Source: Calditerrivibrio sp. (GTDB lineage: Bacteria > Chrysiogenota > Deferribacteres > Deferribacterales > Calditerrivibrionaceae). Taken from it: a DNA stretch of 6,931 nt. Under the pieces are notes generated by a model, which was not told where the DNA came from, ran no database searches, and was given only the letters and a program-made list of their open reading frames with translations. Position 1 is the stretch's first letter, and each line of letters opens with the position of its first letter. The stretch lies in the NCBI GenBank assembly GCA_020217115.1, contig JAIWOA010000140.1:1-6931 (forward strand), read 5' to 3'. Positions 1 to 6,376 of the stretch are shown here, piece by piece. The position numbers and the translations under genes were made by a program.

Positions 1-628
1 ATCTATCTTCATCAGGTATTTCTACAATTACCTCTTTTCTTGATGTTTCAGCAACTATTTCATCTTCCAGAACTATTGGAGTCTCAACCTGATTTAACTC
101 ATTTTTAAGATCAAGCAGATCTACATCCGTTGGATTTTTTTCAGTCTCGTTGAGCTTTTCTTCCAAGTTTGTAATATCAGATGGCATATCGAAGGGTTTT
201 ATATTTGAGGATTCGGTAAGCTCATCAATAAGAACCCTCAGATCAAAATCCTCAGGAGAAATAGCAAGGGCACTCCTGTAATATACAGCGGCCCCAGTAA
301 AGTCTCCATCATTCCTCAAAATATCTCCAAGCATCTTATTTGCTCTGTAGTTATCAGGGGAGACTTCAATAATATCGTAGAGAATATTTCTTGCCTCATC
401 TATCATACCCTTTTCAAGAAAGGCATTTGCTAAAATTGTTTTTGCTGCGTGGTAATCTGGATGATTATCAAGCCCTTTGCTGCAAATATCTATAGCATCA
501 TCGTATTTCCCAAGTCTAAGATATGCAAAAGCCAGAGGCATAAACAACCTTGACTTTGGATCCTCTTCAAGTTTCTTTGTAAAATACTCCACATCATTAA
601 GATATTTCTTTACAGACGCCTCATTCAT
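1..628 (-). CDS. Tetratricopeptide repeat (TPR) protein, 3' end outside the window
   Basis: This open frame of 209 codons begins at the ATG at 628-626 and runs off the left edge, so the C-terminus is unknown. Residues about 26-127 read as three consecutive TPR units, with typical small and aromatic positions (for example LAFAYLRLGKYDDAI, ANAFLEKGMIDEARNIL and GDILRNDGDFTGAAVYYRSAL). From about residue 140 the sequence becomes acidic and low in hydrophobic order, probably a flexible linker to a further domain. No signal peptide or membrane segment is visible, so a cytoplasmic scaffold is likely. The start overlaps the aroB stop by 8 nt and has AAGGTG 4 nt upstream; the alternative ATG at 624 is in another frame that closes within a few codons. 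TPR proteins mediate protein-protein contacts. The partner and function cannot be told here. Confidence 0.85.
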   Translation of the reverse strand, partial: MNEASVKKYLNDVEYFTKKLEEDPKSRLFMPLAFAYLRLGKYDDAIDICSKGLDNHPDYHAAKTILANAFLEKGMIDEARNILYDIIEVSPDNYRANKMLGDILRNDGDFTGAAVYYRSALAISPEDFDLRVLIDELTESSNIKPFDMPSDITNLEEKLNETEKNPTDVDLLDLKNELNQVETPIVLEDEIVAETSRKEVIVEIPDEDR

Positions 629-1676
629 TTGGCACCTTCAAAAAATTTTTTATATTATTTAAATCAATACCCTCTTTTATTATACCACTTCCAATATTAT
701 ATGTCAAGGCAAGTACAATCCCATCAGATTTTGTCTTTTTATCCGATGAAAGTGCTAAAAAAAATCTCTCCTCATTTAAAATATTGTATGAGGTATCGTA
801 TCCGTATAGATCGAAAATATTTTTCACATAATCTGTTGTTTCTTTTGCTACCAAACCATATTTTTTTGCAAACAATGTCTCAAGGTATATCCCCTTTGCC
901 ACTGCATGGCCATGCTTTATTTTGTGGTCAGAATCTATTTCTATGGCATGTCCAAAGGTATGCCCCAGATTTAACAGTCTTCTTACCCCTTTTTCTTTCT
1001 CATCCTCCTCTACTACAGAAGCTTTTATCTCACAACATCGTTTTATAATAAACTCCAGCATCTTCTTATCTCTCTTTTTTATCTCCATATGGTTATCAAA
1101 GAGAAATTTGTAAAGTTCATTATCAAATATCAAAGAGTATTTTATAACCTCCGCAAATCCGCTGTAAAATTCTTCATCTGATAGAGTATCAAGAAATAGG
1201 GTATCTATGAGAACTTTTTCTGGTTGATAAAAACTCCCCACAAGATTTTTTACATCCTCCAGATTAACACCTGTTTTTCCCCCCACGCTACTGTCCACCA
1301 TAGATAAAAGGGTCGTAGGTACTTGAATAAATTTTACCCCTCTCATATATATTGAGGAAGCAAAACCAACAATATCACCTACTATACCACCACCAATGGC
1401 AAGAACTATATCACCCCTAAGACAATTTCTATATTTCAGGAATTTTAGAATCTCCTCCACAGTGGGAAGTCTCTTATTATGCTCATCTGCCTCTATTAAA
1501 AAGGTTTCAGCACTAAATAAATCTGGATATAATCCTTTGACATTTTTATCTACTATAAAATGTACCTTTGTCTCTTCCAGAAGATTTTTAAGTTCAGATT
1601 TTACAAAACCAGATCCTATTAGTATATCGTAACTTTTACTATCATTGGGTGGAATGTTAACTTTTACCTTTTCCAT
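621..1676 (-). CDS. aroB: 3-dehydroquinate synthase
   Basis: A 351-aa cytoplasmic enzyme of the shikimate pathway that converts DAHP to 3-dehydroquinate using NAD+ and a divalent metal. The family hallmarks are all present. The NAD-binding stretch GGGIVGDIVGF is at 95-105, followed by the substrate-binding segment VPTTLLSMVDSSVGGKTGVN at 119-138. The expected metal ligands are Glu176 (GFAEVIKY), His239 (LGHTFGHA) and His255 (KHGHAVA). The lysine-rich active-site loop DKKTKSDG lies at 312-319. Length is normal for the family. The ATG abuts the aroK TAA with no gap, and AGGA at 1686-1689 inside the end of aroK serves as ribosome binding site, so the two genes are translated together. One small oddity is HGH at 255-257, where most family members I recall have HGE. 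Confidence 0.97.
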   Translation of the reverse strand: MEKVKVNIPPNDSKSYDILIGSGFVKSELKNLLEETKVHFIVDKNVKGLYPDLFSAETFLIEADEHNKRLPTVEEILKFLKYRNCLRGDIVLAIGGGIVGDIVGFASSIYMRGVKFIQVPTTLLSMVDSSVGGKTGVNLEDVKNLVGSFYQPEKVLIDTLFLDTLSDEEFYSGFAEVIKYSLIFDNELYKFLFDNHMEIKKRDKKMLEFIIKRCCEIKASVVEEDEKEKGVRRLLNLGHTFGHAIEIDSDHKIKHGHAVAKGIYLETLFAKKYGLVAKETTDYVKNIFDLYGYDTSYNILNEERFFLALSSDKKTKSDGIVLALTYNIGSGIIKEGIDLNNIKNFLKVPNE

Positions 1677-2183
1677 TTAAACAGATCCTATCCCAGCAAT
1701 TATCTCCTCTGCCAGCTCTTCTGGTGAACCATAGGATGTGTCAATAATAATATCCCCTTTTATATAAAAATGTGCCCTTTCAAACATCAGTCTTTTTATT
1801 TCTTCCATGGGGTTACTTACCTGCAGCAATGGTCTATCCTGATCATCCTTTACCCTTTCAAAAATAACTTCTGGTGATGCAGCAAGAGTTACAACAATAC
1901 CATTTTTTTTCATTATTTCCATATTTTCATTTACTATAACAATCCCCCCACCAGTGGAAACAACATACCCCCCTTCATCAGCTATCTCCCTCAAAACTTC
2001 CCTCTCAAGCTCTCTAAAATACTGCTCCCCATTTTCTTTAAAAATATTTACAATATTTTTATTTTCTCTCTTTGTAATTATTTCATCCAGATCTACCCAT
2101 TTCATCCCAAGCTTCTCTGAAACCAGTTTGGAGATCGTTGTCTTTCCTGTACCCATAAAACCTATAAAAAATATATTTTTCAT
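1677..2183 (-). CDS. aroK: Shikimate kinase
   Basis: A 168-aa P-loop kinase that phosphorylates shikimate with ATP, the fifth step of the shikimate pathway. The Walker A motif GFMGTGKT is at 8-15. The shikimate-binding residues are visible as Asp31 and Asp33 (VDLDE), Arg57 (FRELE) and the glycine triplet 78-80 (STGGG). The LID segment DDQDRPLL at 113-120 supplies Arg117, and Arg136 (ERAHFY) matches the second conserved arginine. Size is typical. It follows comM after 9 nt, with GGTGAAGG just upstream of the ATG as ribosome binding site, and abuts aroB directly. The aroK-aroB pair is a common bacterial arrangement. Because the window shows only part of the genome, whether a second shikimate kinase (aroL) exists cannot be seen. 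Confidence 0.96.
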   Translation of the reverse strand: MKNIFFIGFMGTGKTTISKLVSEKLGMKWVDLDEIITKRENKNIVNIFKENGEQYFRELEREVLREIADEGGYVVSTGGGIVIVNENMEIMKKNGIVVTLAASPEVIFERVKDDQDRPLLQVSNPMEEIKRLMFERAHFYIKGDIIIDTSYGSPEELAEEIIAGIGSV

Positions 2184-2192
2184 ACCTTCACC

Positions 2193-3728
2193 CTAAAGTT
2201 CATTTGCCCATTGGTCATTTATTCTAAATTTTATTGCCTCTAATATATGCTTTGATAAGATATTTTCTGATGATTCCAGATCAGCAATTGTCCTTGCCAC
2301 CTTCAATATTTTTGAGTAACTTCTGGCAGAAAAATTGTATTTCGTATTAACTTTTTCCAGCAATGTTACAGATTCCTTATCTAAAACACAATATTTTTTT
2401 ATATGTTTCTCCTGCATCTGTGAATTAAAATATATTTTATCCTTTTTAAAACGTTCACTTTGTATTTTATGTGCTTTCTCGACTCTATTTCTTATGATTT
2501 CAGATGTTTCACCCTTTGGAACTTCTGAAAGTTCATTAAAGTTCAGAGATGTTACCCCCACATGTATATCTATTCTGTCCATTAAAGGACCTGACAATCT
2601 ACTCCTATACCTTTTTATCTGAATTTCACTGCAGACACACTGCTTTACAGGATCACCATAAAAACCGCATGGACAGGGGTTACATGCTGCCACAAGCATA
2701 AATTTTGCTGGATATGTAACAGTTTTATTTGCCCGAGAAACAGTGATCACACCATCTTCCATCGGTTGCCTCAATACCTCAAGAACACTTCGTTTAAACT
2801 CAAGGAATTCATCAAGAAAAAGAACACCGTTGGTTGCAATCGATATTGCCCCGGGTCTGGCATCACGTGTCCCACCGATGAGAGCTATATCACTTGTGGT
2901 ATGGTGTATAGCTGAAAAATACCTTTCCCTGACTAACCTCCCTTTATCTTTTAATATACCTGCTACTGAATGAATTTTTGTAGTTTCTATAGACTCTTCA
3001 AGGCTCATTTTAGGCAGAATTGTAGGTATTCTTCGAGCAATCATTGTCTTGCCACTTCCCGGAGAACCTATCATCAAAAGGTTGTGCATACCTGCTGAAG
3101 CTATTTCTGCTCCCCTTTTTGCATTAAACTGACCCTTTATATCTGAAAAATCAACATCGTAAGTAGGTAATAGATCGTCTATCTCCTCATTTTTATAGTT
3201 GTACTTCTCCATTTTCATGTTTCCAAGAAGAAAAGATATCACCTCTGAAAGATTTTTAAATCCATAAACATCCACACCTTTAACTATAGATGCCTCTTCA
3301 GCATTGTCTAATGGCAGAAAAAGATTTTTTATCCCCGATTTCATTGCAGTTATTGCCATAGGTAAAACACCATTTACACCTCTTAATTCACCATCCAGTG
3401 ACAGTTCACCCAAAAATGCAATATCCGACAAATCTCTGGTTATCATTCCAGATGCAGCTATTAAACCCACTGCAAGGGGTAGGTCAAAATGTGAACCCTC
3501 TTTTTTTATGTCTGCAGGAGCAAGATTTATTGTTATAGGTTTTGCAAAAAAATTAAAATTTAAATTTTTTAATGCAGATTTTACCCTCTCTTTACTCTCT
3601 TTTACTGCCCCTTCTGCAAGTCCAACTATTGTAAAGGATGGTAGACCAATCTCTCGAATATCAACCTCAACGTCAACAACCACAGCATCAATACCATTTA
3701 GATGGAAAGTAAGCACACGGGAAAACAT
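2193..3728 (-). CDS. comM: YifB/ComM family Mg-chelatase-like AAA+ ATPase
   Basis: A full-length 511-aa member of the YifB/ComM family. ComM is a hexameric AAA+ helicase that promotes branch migration of recombining DNA during natural transformation; in non-competent bacteria its role is less clear. The N-terminal Lon-like ChlI domain spans about 1-170 (GIDAVVVDVEVDI, LPSFTIVGLAEGAVKESKER). The AAA+ core has Walker A GSPGSGKT at 221-228, Walker B GVLFLDEF at 301-308 and the SGPLMDRIDIHV segment at 379-390. A cysteine cluster, CNPCPCGFYGD followed by CVC (Cys349, 352, 354, 364, 366), looks like a zinc site. The C-terminal Mg-chelatase domain runs from about 400 to 505. The start agrees with the usual family N-terminus, though no good Shine-Dalgarno lies at normal spacing. 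It is the first gene of the left operon, behind the promoter at 3790-3818. Confidence 0.95.
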   Translation of the reverse strand: MFSRVLTFHLNGIDAVVVDVEVDIREIGLPSFTIVGLAEGAVKESKERVKSALKNLNFNFFAKPITINLAPADIKKEGSHFDLPLAVGLIAASGMITRDLSDIAFLGELSLDGELRGVNGVLPMAITAMKSGIKNLFLPLDNAEEASIVKGVDVYGFKNLSEVISFLLGNMKMEKYNYKNEEIDDLLPTYDVDFSDIKGQFNAKRGAEIASAGMHNLLMIGSPGSGKTMIARRIPTILPKMSLEESIETTKIHSVAGILKDKGRLVRERYFSAIHHTTSDIALIGGTRDARPGAISIATNGVLFLDEFLEFKRSVLEVLRQPMEDGVITVSRANKTVTYPAKFMLVAACNPCPCGFYGDPVKQCVCSEIQIKRYRSRLSGPLMDRIDIHVGVTSLNFNELSEVPKGETSEIIRNRVEKAHKIQSERFKKDKIYFNSQMQEKHIKKYCVLDKESVTLLEKVNTKYNFSARSYSKILKVARTIADLESSENILSKHILEAIKFRINDQWANEL

Positions 3729-3749
3729 TAATTAATTTAAAATCCCCTT

Positions 3750-3768
3750 ATCTATTATTTTGATAGAT
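3750..3768. repeat. 6-bp perfect inverted repeat in the comM leader
   Basis: ATCTAT at 3750-3755 and ATAGAT at 3763-3768 are perfect inverted arms around a 7-nt loop. It sits between the predicted transcription start and the comM ATG. It is too AT-rich and lacks a following T-run on the minus strand, so it is not a convincing terminator. It could be an operator or a weak leader hairpin, or chance in AT-rich DNA. Confidence 0.35.
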
Positions 3769-3789
3769 TATTTTAAACAACATATAAAA

Positions 3790-3818
3790 ATATTATTAAA
3801 ATCGACGTTAATAGTCAA
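3790..3818 (-). promoter_or_regulatory. Predicted sigma-70 promoter for the comM-aroK-aroB-TPR operon
   Basis: On the minus strand, TTGACT (3818-3813) is followed by a 17-bp spacer and TAATAT (3795-3790). Each box matches five of six consensus positions and the spacing is optimal. Transcription would start near 3783, leaving a leader of roughly 55 nt before comM. The -35 box overlaps the TGA stop of the upstream activase gene (3817-3815). The match is seen directly; that it works is inferred from its position in the only intergenic gap before this operon. Confidence 0.7.
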
Positions 3819-4576
3819 TCAATTTTTCGAGAAGCATAGGCCATACATCCAATTGCACCATTGAAATGTGGATTTGGAAGGGTTTGTATCTTTTTGTTGA
3901 GATGTTTTTCCATAAAAAATATAACCCCTTCGAGCATTGCCACACCACCACCGGCAAATATTTTATGTTTTGTATATTTTTTAAGATGTGGCAGTATCCT
4001 TTTGGCTATAGATTCATTCACACCAGCCATAATCTCTTCAAAGGGATAACCTTCTGCTATTTTCCCAATGATTTCAGATTCAGCAAATACAGAACATGTT
4101 GAACTTAATTTTACTGGATCATTAACAAACTTACCCATATCTCCAATTGGAACCTTCAATATAGAAGATACGGTTTCAATAAACCTACCTGAGCTTGCAG
4201 CACACTTATCATTCATAACAAAATCTTCTATGTACCCATCCCTAACAAATATAACTTTACTATCCTGCCCCCCTATATCCACAAGAACAAAGTTGTTTTC
4301 TCCAGTCTGTTCCATCGCACCCATATAATGTGCTTTTATTTCAGAAATTACTTGAACATTTGAGAAATTTAGTAGATTTCTTCCATAGCCAGTGGCAAAT
4401 AATTTATCGATTCTGAAGGGGAAATTTGAGATATCTATTGCCATCTTATTGTCAATTTTTTTTACATACTCTTTGTAAAACTCTATTGTATCAAAAATAA
4501 GGTAATGGTTTTCCCCTCTATTGTTGATTACAATCTTTACAAATCTGCTGCCAAGATCTATCCCCCCTGCGATCAT
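3815..4576 (-). CDS. HgdC/BadF-type CoA-substrate-specific enzyme activase (ATPase)
   Basis: A 253-aa member of the BadF/BadG/BcrA/BcrD ATPase family, the archerase or activator of 2-hydroxyacyl-CoA dehydratases. These homodimers carry one [4Fe-4S] cluster between subunits and use ATP to push a low-potential electron into a partner protein. The ASKHA-fold motifs are clear: phosphate-1 GIDLGSR at 5-11, ATGYGR at 61-66, SEIKAH at 78-83, DIGGQDSKVI at 100-109 and the adenosine-site AGGG at 208-211. The bridging-cluster cysteines are Cys125 (NDKCAASSGRF) and Cys161 (STCSVFAESE). The length matches HgdC (about 260 aa). The ATG overlaps the stop of the upstream HgdB-like gene in an ATGA, which argues for coupled production of partner proteins. 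The substrate of the pair is unknown. Confidence 0.93.
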   Translation of the reverse strand: MIAGGIDLGSRFVKIVINNRGENHYLIFDTIEFYKEYVKKIDNKMAIDISNFPFRIDKLFATGYGRNLLNFSNVQVISEIKAHYMGAMEQTGENNFVLVDIGGQDSKVIFVRDGYIEDFVMNDKCAASSGRFIETVSSILKVPIGDMGKFVNDPVKLSSTCSVFAESEIIGKIAEGYPFEEIMAGVNESIAKRILPHLKKYTKHKIFAGGGVAMLEGVIFFMEKHLNKKIQTLPNPHFNGAIGCMAYASRKID

Positions 4577-5562
4577 TTTTTTCTACCCTCAAGCATCTCT
4601 ATGAACGACTCCAATCGTATTTTTGTCCTTGCATCAAGACTTTCTGGGTCATTCCCCTCTATCGTGATGACAGGAATATTTAATTCCTTTTTTATTACTA
4701 CATCCTGAATCTGTCTGTAACAAAAGGATTGTACGTAGTGAATTATCCCATCTATCTTCCTTTCTTCTATCTCTTTCTTTATATCCCTTAACCTATGAAA
4801 AATATCATAGGGATAGGTATAATCTAAAAAATTTTGATAGTAATCATCTCCCATAAAAGGCATTGAGAATTGGCGCTGCACCTCATTAAAAACCACCGAT
4901 ACCGACTTTGAGTCAAGAAACTGGTAAAGATCGGTAAAAATAGTTGGAACTCCGATTATCCCAAGGCATATCCTATTTTTTATCGGTTTTCTACCGGCTG
5001 CCTTTGACAGAAAACTATCGAGATCCCTTTCAAATTTTTGAACATCTGAATTGAAATCTGTTGATGAAACAAGCCATAGATGGTTTTCAAATCCGCTTAC
5101 ATACCCATCTACCGTAAGCTTATCCAGAAGAATCAGCTTTTTTCTCAATGGCATTAAAGATCTGGCTATTTCCTGAGTTTTCCGCAGATCACCCCCAAGT
5201 GATAAAGCAAGCTGCTCAATCTCCCTTTTTATAAAGCTGTATTTGTCAAGATCTCCATAGGGATATGAAAAGGTATGTACCTTCACACCTTCCCCCCTAA
5301 AAATCTCTATAAGGGCATGGGTATTGCTACAGTCACCCTCTATGACAGCCACAACCTCATCAACATTTTTCTCCATAACAGCTGTAAATATCCCCTTTAT
5401 CCAATTGCAGCTGTTTTTAGGAAACCCATACTCTTCTGCAAAATCGATTTTTTTATAAGGGGACTCAGAAGTTATAAAAACATTATTTAGATCTACAGGA
5501 ATTTTATCTGCTGAAAGTATTACTTCTACAGGTATTGTAGTTGTAAAGCCAACTCTTTTCAT
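4573..5562 (-). CDS. HgdB-like (COG1775-type) 2-hydroxyacyl-CoA dehydratase family iron-sulfur protein, single subunit
   Basis: A 329-aa protein of the 2-hydroxyglutaryl-CoA dehydratase D-component family, the partner that receives electrons from an HgdC-type activase. The N-terminal signature VGFTTTIPVEVILSA leads to Cys52 (KNSCNWIKG) and Cys78 (EGDCSNTHA). A third cysteine in the family position is Cys281 (QSFCYRQI), and the C-terminal IEGNDPESLDARTKIRLESF also fits. Only four cysteines exist, the fourth being Cys199. True HGCoA dehydratases need two different subunits (HgdA and HgdB); here there is one, and it is shorter than HgdB as I know it (about 380 aa). The closest arrangement I know is the E. 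coli YjiM/YjiL type. The ATG overlaps the 98-aa gene (ATGA) and lacks its own Shine-Dalgarno, implying coupling. I infer an ATP-driven reductase of unknown substrate. Confidence 0.88.
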   Translation of the reverse strand: MKRVGFTTTIPVEVILSADKIPVDLNNVFITSESPYKKIDFAEEYGFPKNSCNWIKGIFTAVMEKNVDEVVAVIEGDCSNTHALIEIFRGEGVKVHTFSYPYGDLDKYSFIKREIEQLALSLGGDLRKTQEIARSLMPLRKKLILLDKLTVDGYVSGFENHLWLVSSTDFNSDVQKFERDLDSFLSKAAGRKPIKNRICLGIIGVPTIFTDLYQFLDSKSVSVVFNEVQRQFSMPFMGDDYYQNFLDYTYPYDIFHRLRDIKKEIEERKIDGIIHYVQSFCYRQIQDVVIKKELNIPVITIEGNDPESLDARTKIRLESFIEMLEGRKK

Positions 5563-5855
5563 GATAAGCTAAAATCTATATACCTTCTTATTTCATTATG
5601 CAATCCAGTTCTATTTTTGAAAATAATCGTATTCTTTTCAAAAAAATTGTCTATCTCTGCAAAATCGGCAAGATCAACTTCTCTGCCATCATTGAGAGAT
5701 ACCCTTATCACCTTGGTGAAATCGTTCTCCTTTAGAACTTTACCTTCGATAATCTCATCTTTTTTTAACAGCTTGATGGATATATTGTTTTGATCACGAT
5801 TAAAATCGATCTCTTCCCATCTCATATTCTTGTAAATAATCATCCACTTAGACAT
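5559..5855 (-). CDS. Hypothetical protein, 98 aa, in the hydrogenase/activase operon
   Basis: I do not recognise this family. The ATG at 5855-5853 is preceded by AGGAG at 5865-5861 with 5-nt spacing, which is the reason for preferring it. The frame stays open upstream to a TTG at 5921, but that would add an odd 22-residue stretch rich in Phe and Lys with no ribosome binding site. The protein has no cysteine or histidine cluster, only one histidine (residue 86), no membrane span and no signal peptide, so it is not an obvious metal or Fe-S protein. Alternating hydrophobic stretches (ISIKLL, KVIRVSL, NTIIFK) suggest a small beta-rich fold. It overlaps the HgdB-like gene by an ATGA, so the two are probably made together. 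An accessory or assembly factor for the HgdB/HgdC pair is possible but is only inferred from position. Confidence 0.75.
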   Translation of the reverse strand: MSKWMIIYKNMRWEEIDFNRDQNNISIKLLKKDEIIEGKVLKENDFTKVIRVSLNDGREVDLADFAEIDNFFEKNTIIFKNRTGLHNEIRRYIDFSLS

Positions 5856-5895
5856 ATATGCTCCTGATTTGAAAACTTTAAATAATTTAAATATG

Positions 5896-5911
5896 ACTTT
5901 TATAAAAAAGT
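5896..5911. repeat. AT-rich inverted repeat between the protease and the 98-aa gene
   Basis: ACTTTT at 5896-5901 and AAAAGT at 5906-5911 form a perfect 6-bp stem with a 4-nt loop. It lies in the 74-bp gap (5856-5929), the only non-coding gap inside the right-hand operon. With one G-C pair the hairpin would be weak. It could mark an mRNA processing site or partial termination that lowers expression of the downstream genes, or be chance in AT-rich sequence. Confidence 0.3.
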
Positions 5912-5929
5912 TCAAGAACAAATTTCAGA

Positions 5930-6376
5930 TTAAATGTGGCTTTTGCATATTTCTATAACCTTTGATGCAATTTTAGTAAGATTTTCCCTTAGTTCATCAG
6001 AAAGTTCCTCTCTAAACTGGAAATTTTTTGCTCCAATGGCAACAATGTACCATTTACCTTTAATATAACCAGTCTTTAAACCTAACTGATACAGATCGAT
6101 AAGATCTATCCCATGGAGTAAAGATCCTTCTCCATCTATTTCAGAGATATCCTTCAGAAAAACCTCCCCTTTTTCTACAGTTTCATCTGCGTCAACTATA
6201 AATATATTGTTGTACTTTGAAAAGTCCAGCAGATCTTCAGGTAGAATCTGTAAGAGACAAATTGAGTCAAAATCACATAAGTCTTTTTTTATGAAATCCA
6301 ATACCGATTTTCCTATACCATCATCGCCTCTTAAAATATTCCCTATAGATACGATGAGATTTTTCCCATTATTTAT
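5930..6376 (-). CDS. [NiFe] hydrogenase maturation endopeptidase (HoxW/HycI/HybD family), non-canonical start
   Basis: This protease removes the C-terminal extension of the hydrogenase large subunit once nickel is in place. Read from the ATA at 6376-6374 it has 148 codons, normal for the family. The hallmark GNILRGDDGIG is at 12-22, with the metal ligand at Asp18 or Asp19. The second ligand is Asp62 (IVDAD) and the third His88 (SLLHG), matching Glu16, Asp62 and His93 of HybD. No ATG, GTG or TTG lies in frame between an upstream TAA and the TTG at 6301, and starting at 6301 would delete the essential motif. Either translation starts at AUA, 7 nt after GGAGG and overlapping the hydrogenase stop as ATAA, or the ATG at 6369 was joined to this frame by one more A in the A5 run at 6360-6364. 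If that single-base loss is real, the gene is broken. Confidence 0.85.
   Translation of the reverse strand: MNNGKNLIVSIGNILRGDDGIGKSVLDFIKKDLCDFDSICLLQILPEDLLDFSKYNNIFIVDADETVEKGEVFLKDISEIDGEGSLLHGIDLIDLYQLGLKTGYIKGKWYIVAIGAKNFQFREELSDELRENLTKIASKVIEICKSHI

Noticed and set aside
3729..3814. Rho-independent terminator after the activase gene
   Set aside because: The only inverted repeat is AT-rich with a 6-bp stem and no following T-run on the minus strand.
477..4708. Plus-strand open frames of 60 to 140 codons across this stretch
   Set aside because: All lie antisense within confidently identified minus-strand genes, have no family features and show compositions typical of shadow frames.
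5886..5915. Possible promoter on the minus strand before the 98-aa gene (TTGAAC, 18 bp, TTTAAA)
   Set aside because: Each box matches only four of six consensus positions and such matches are frequent in AT-rich gaps; it was not strong enough to list.
5856..5921. Longer 120-aa version of the small protein starting at TTG 5921
   Set aside because: It has no ribosome binding site and adds a low-complexity Phe/Lys stretch, while the ATG at 5855 has AGGAG at good spacing.
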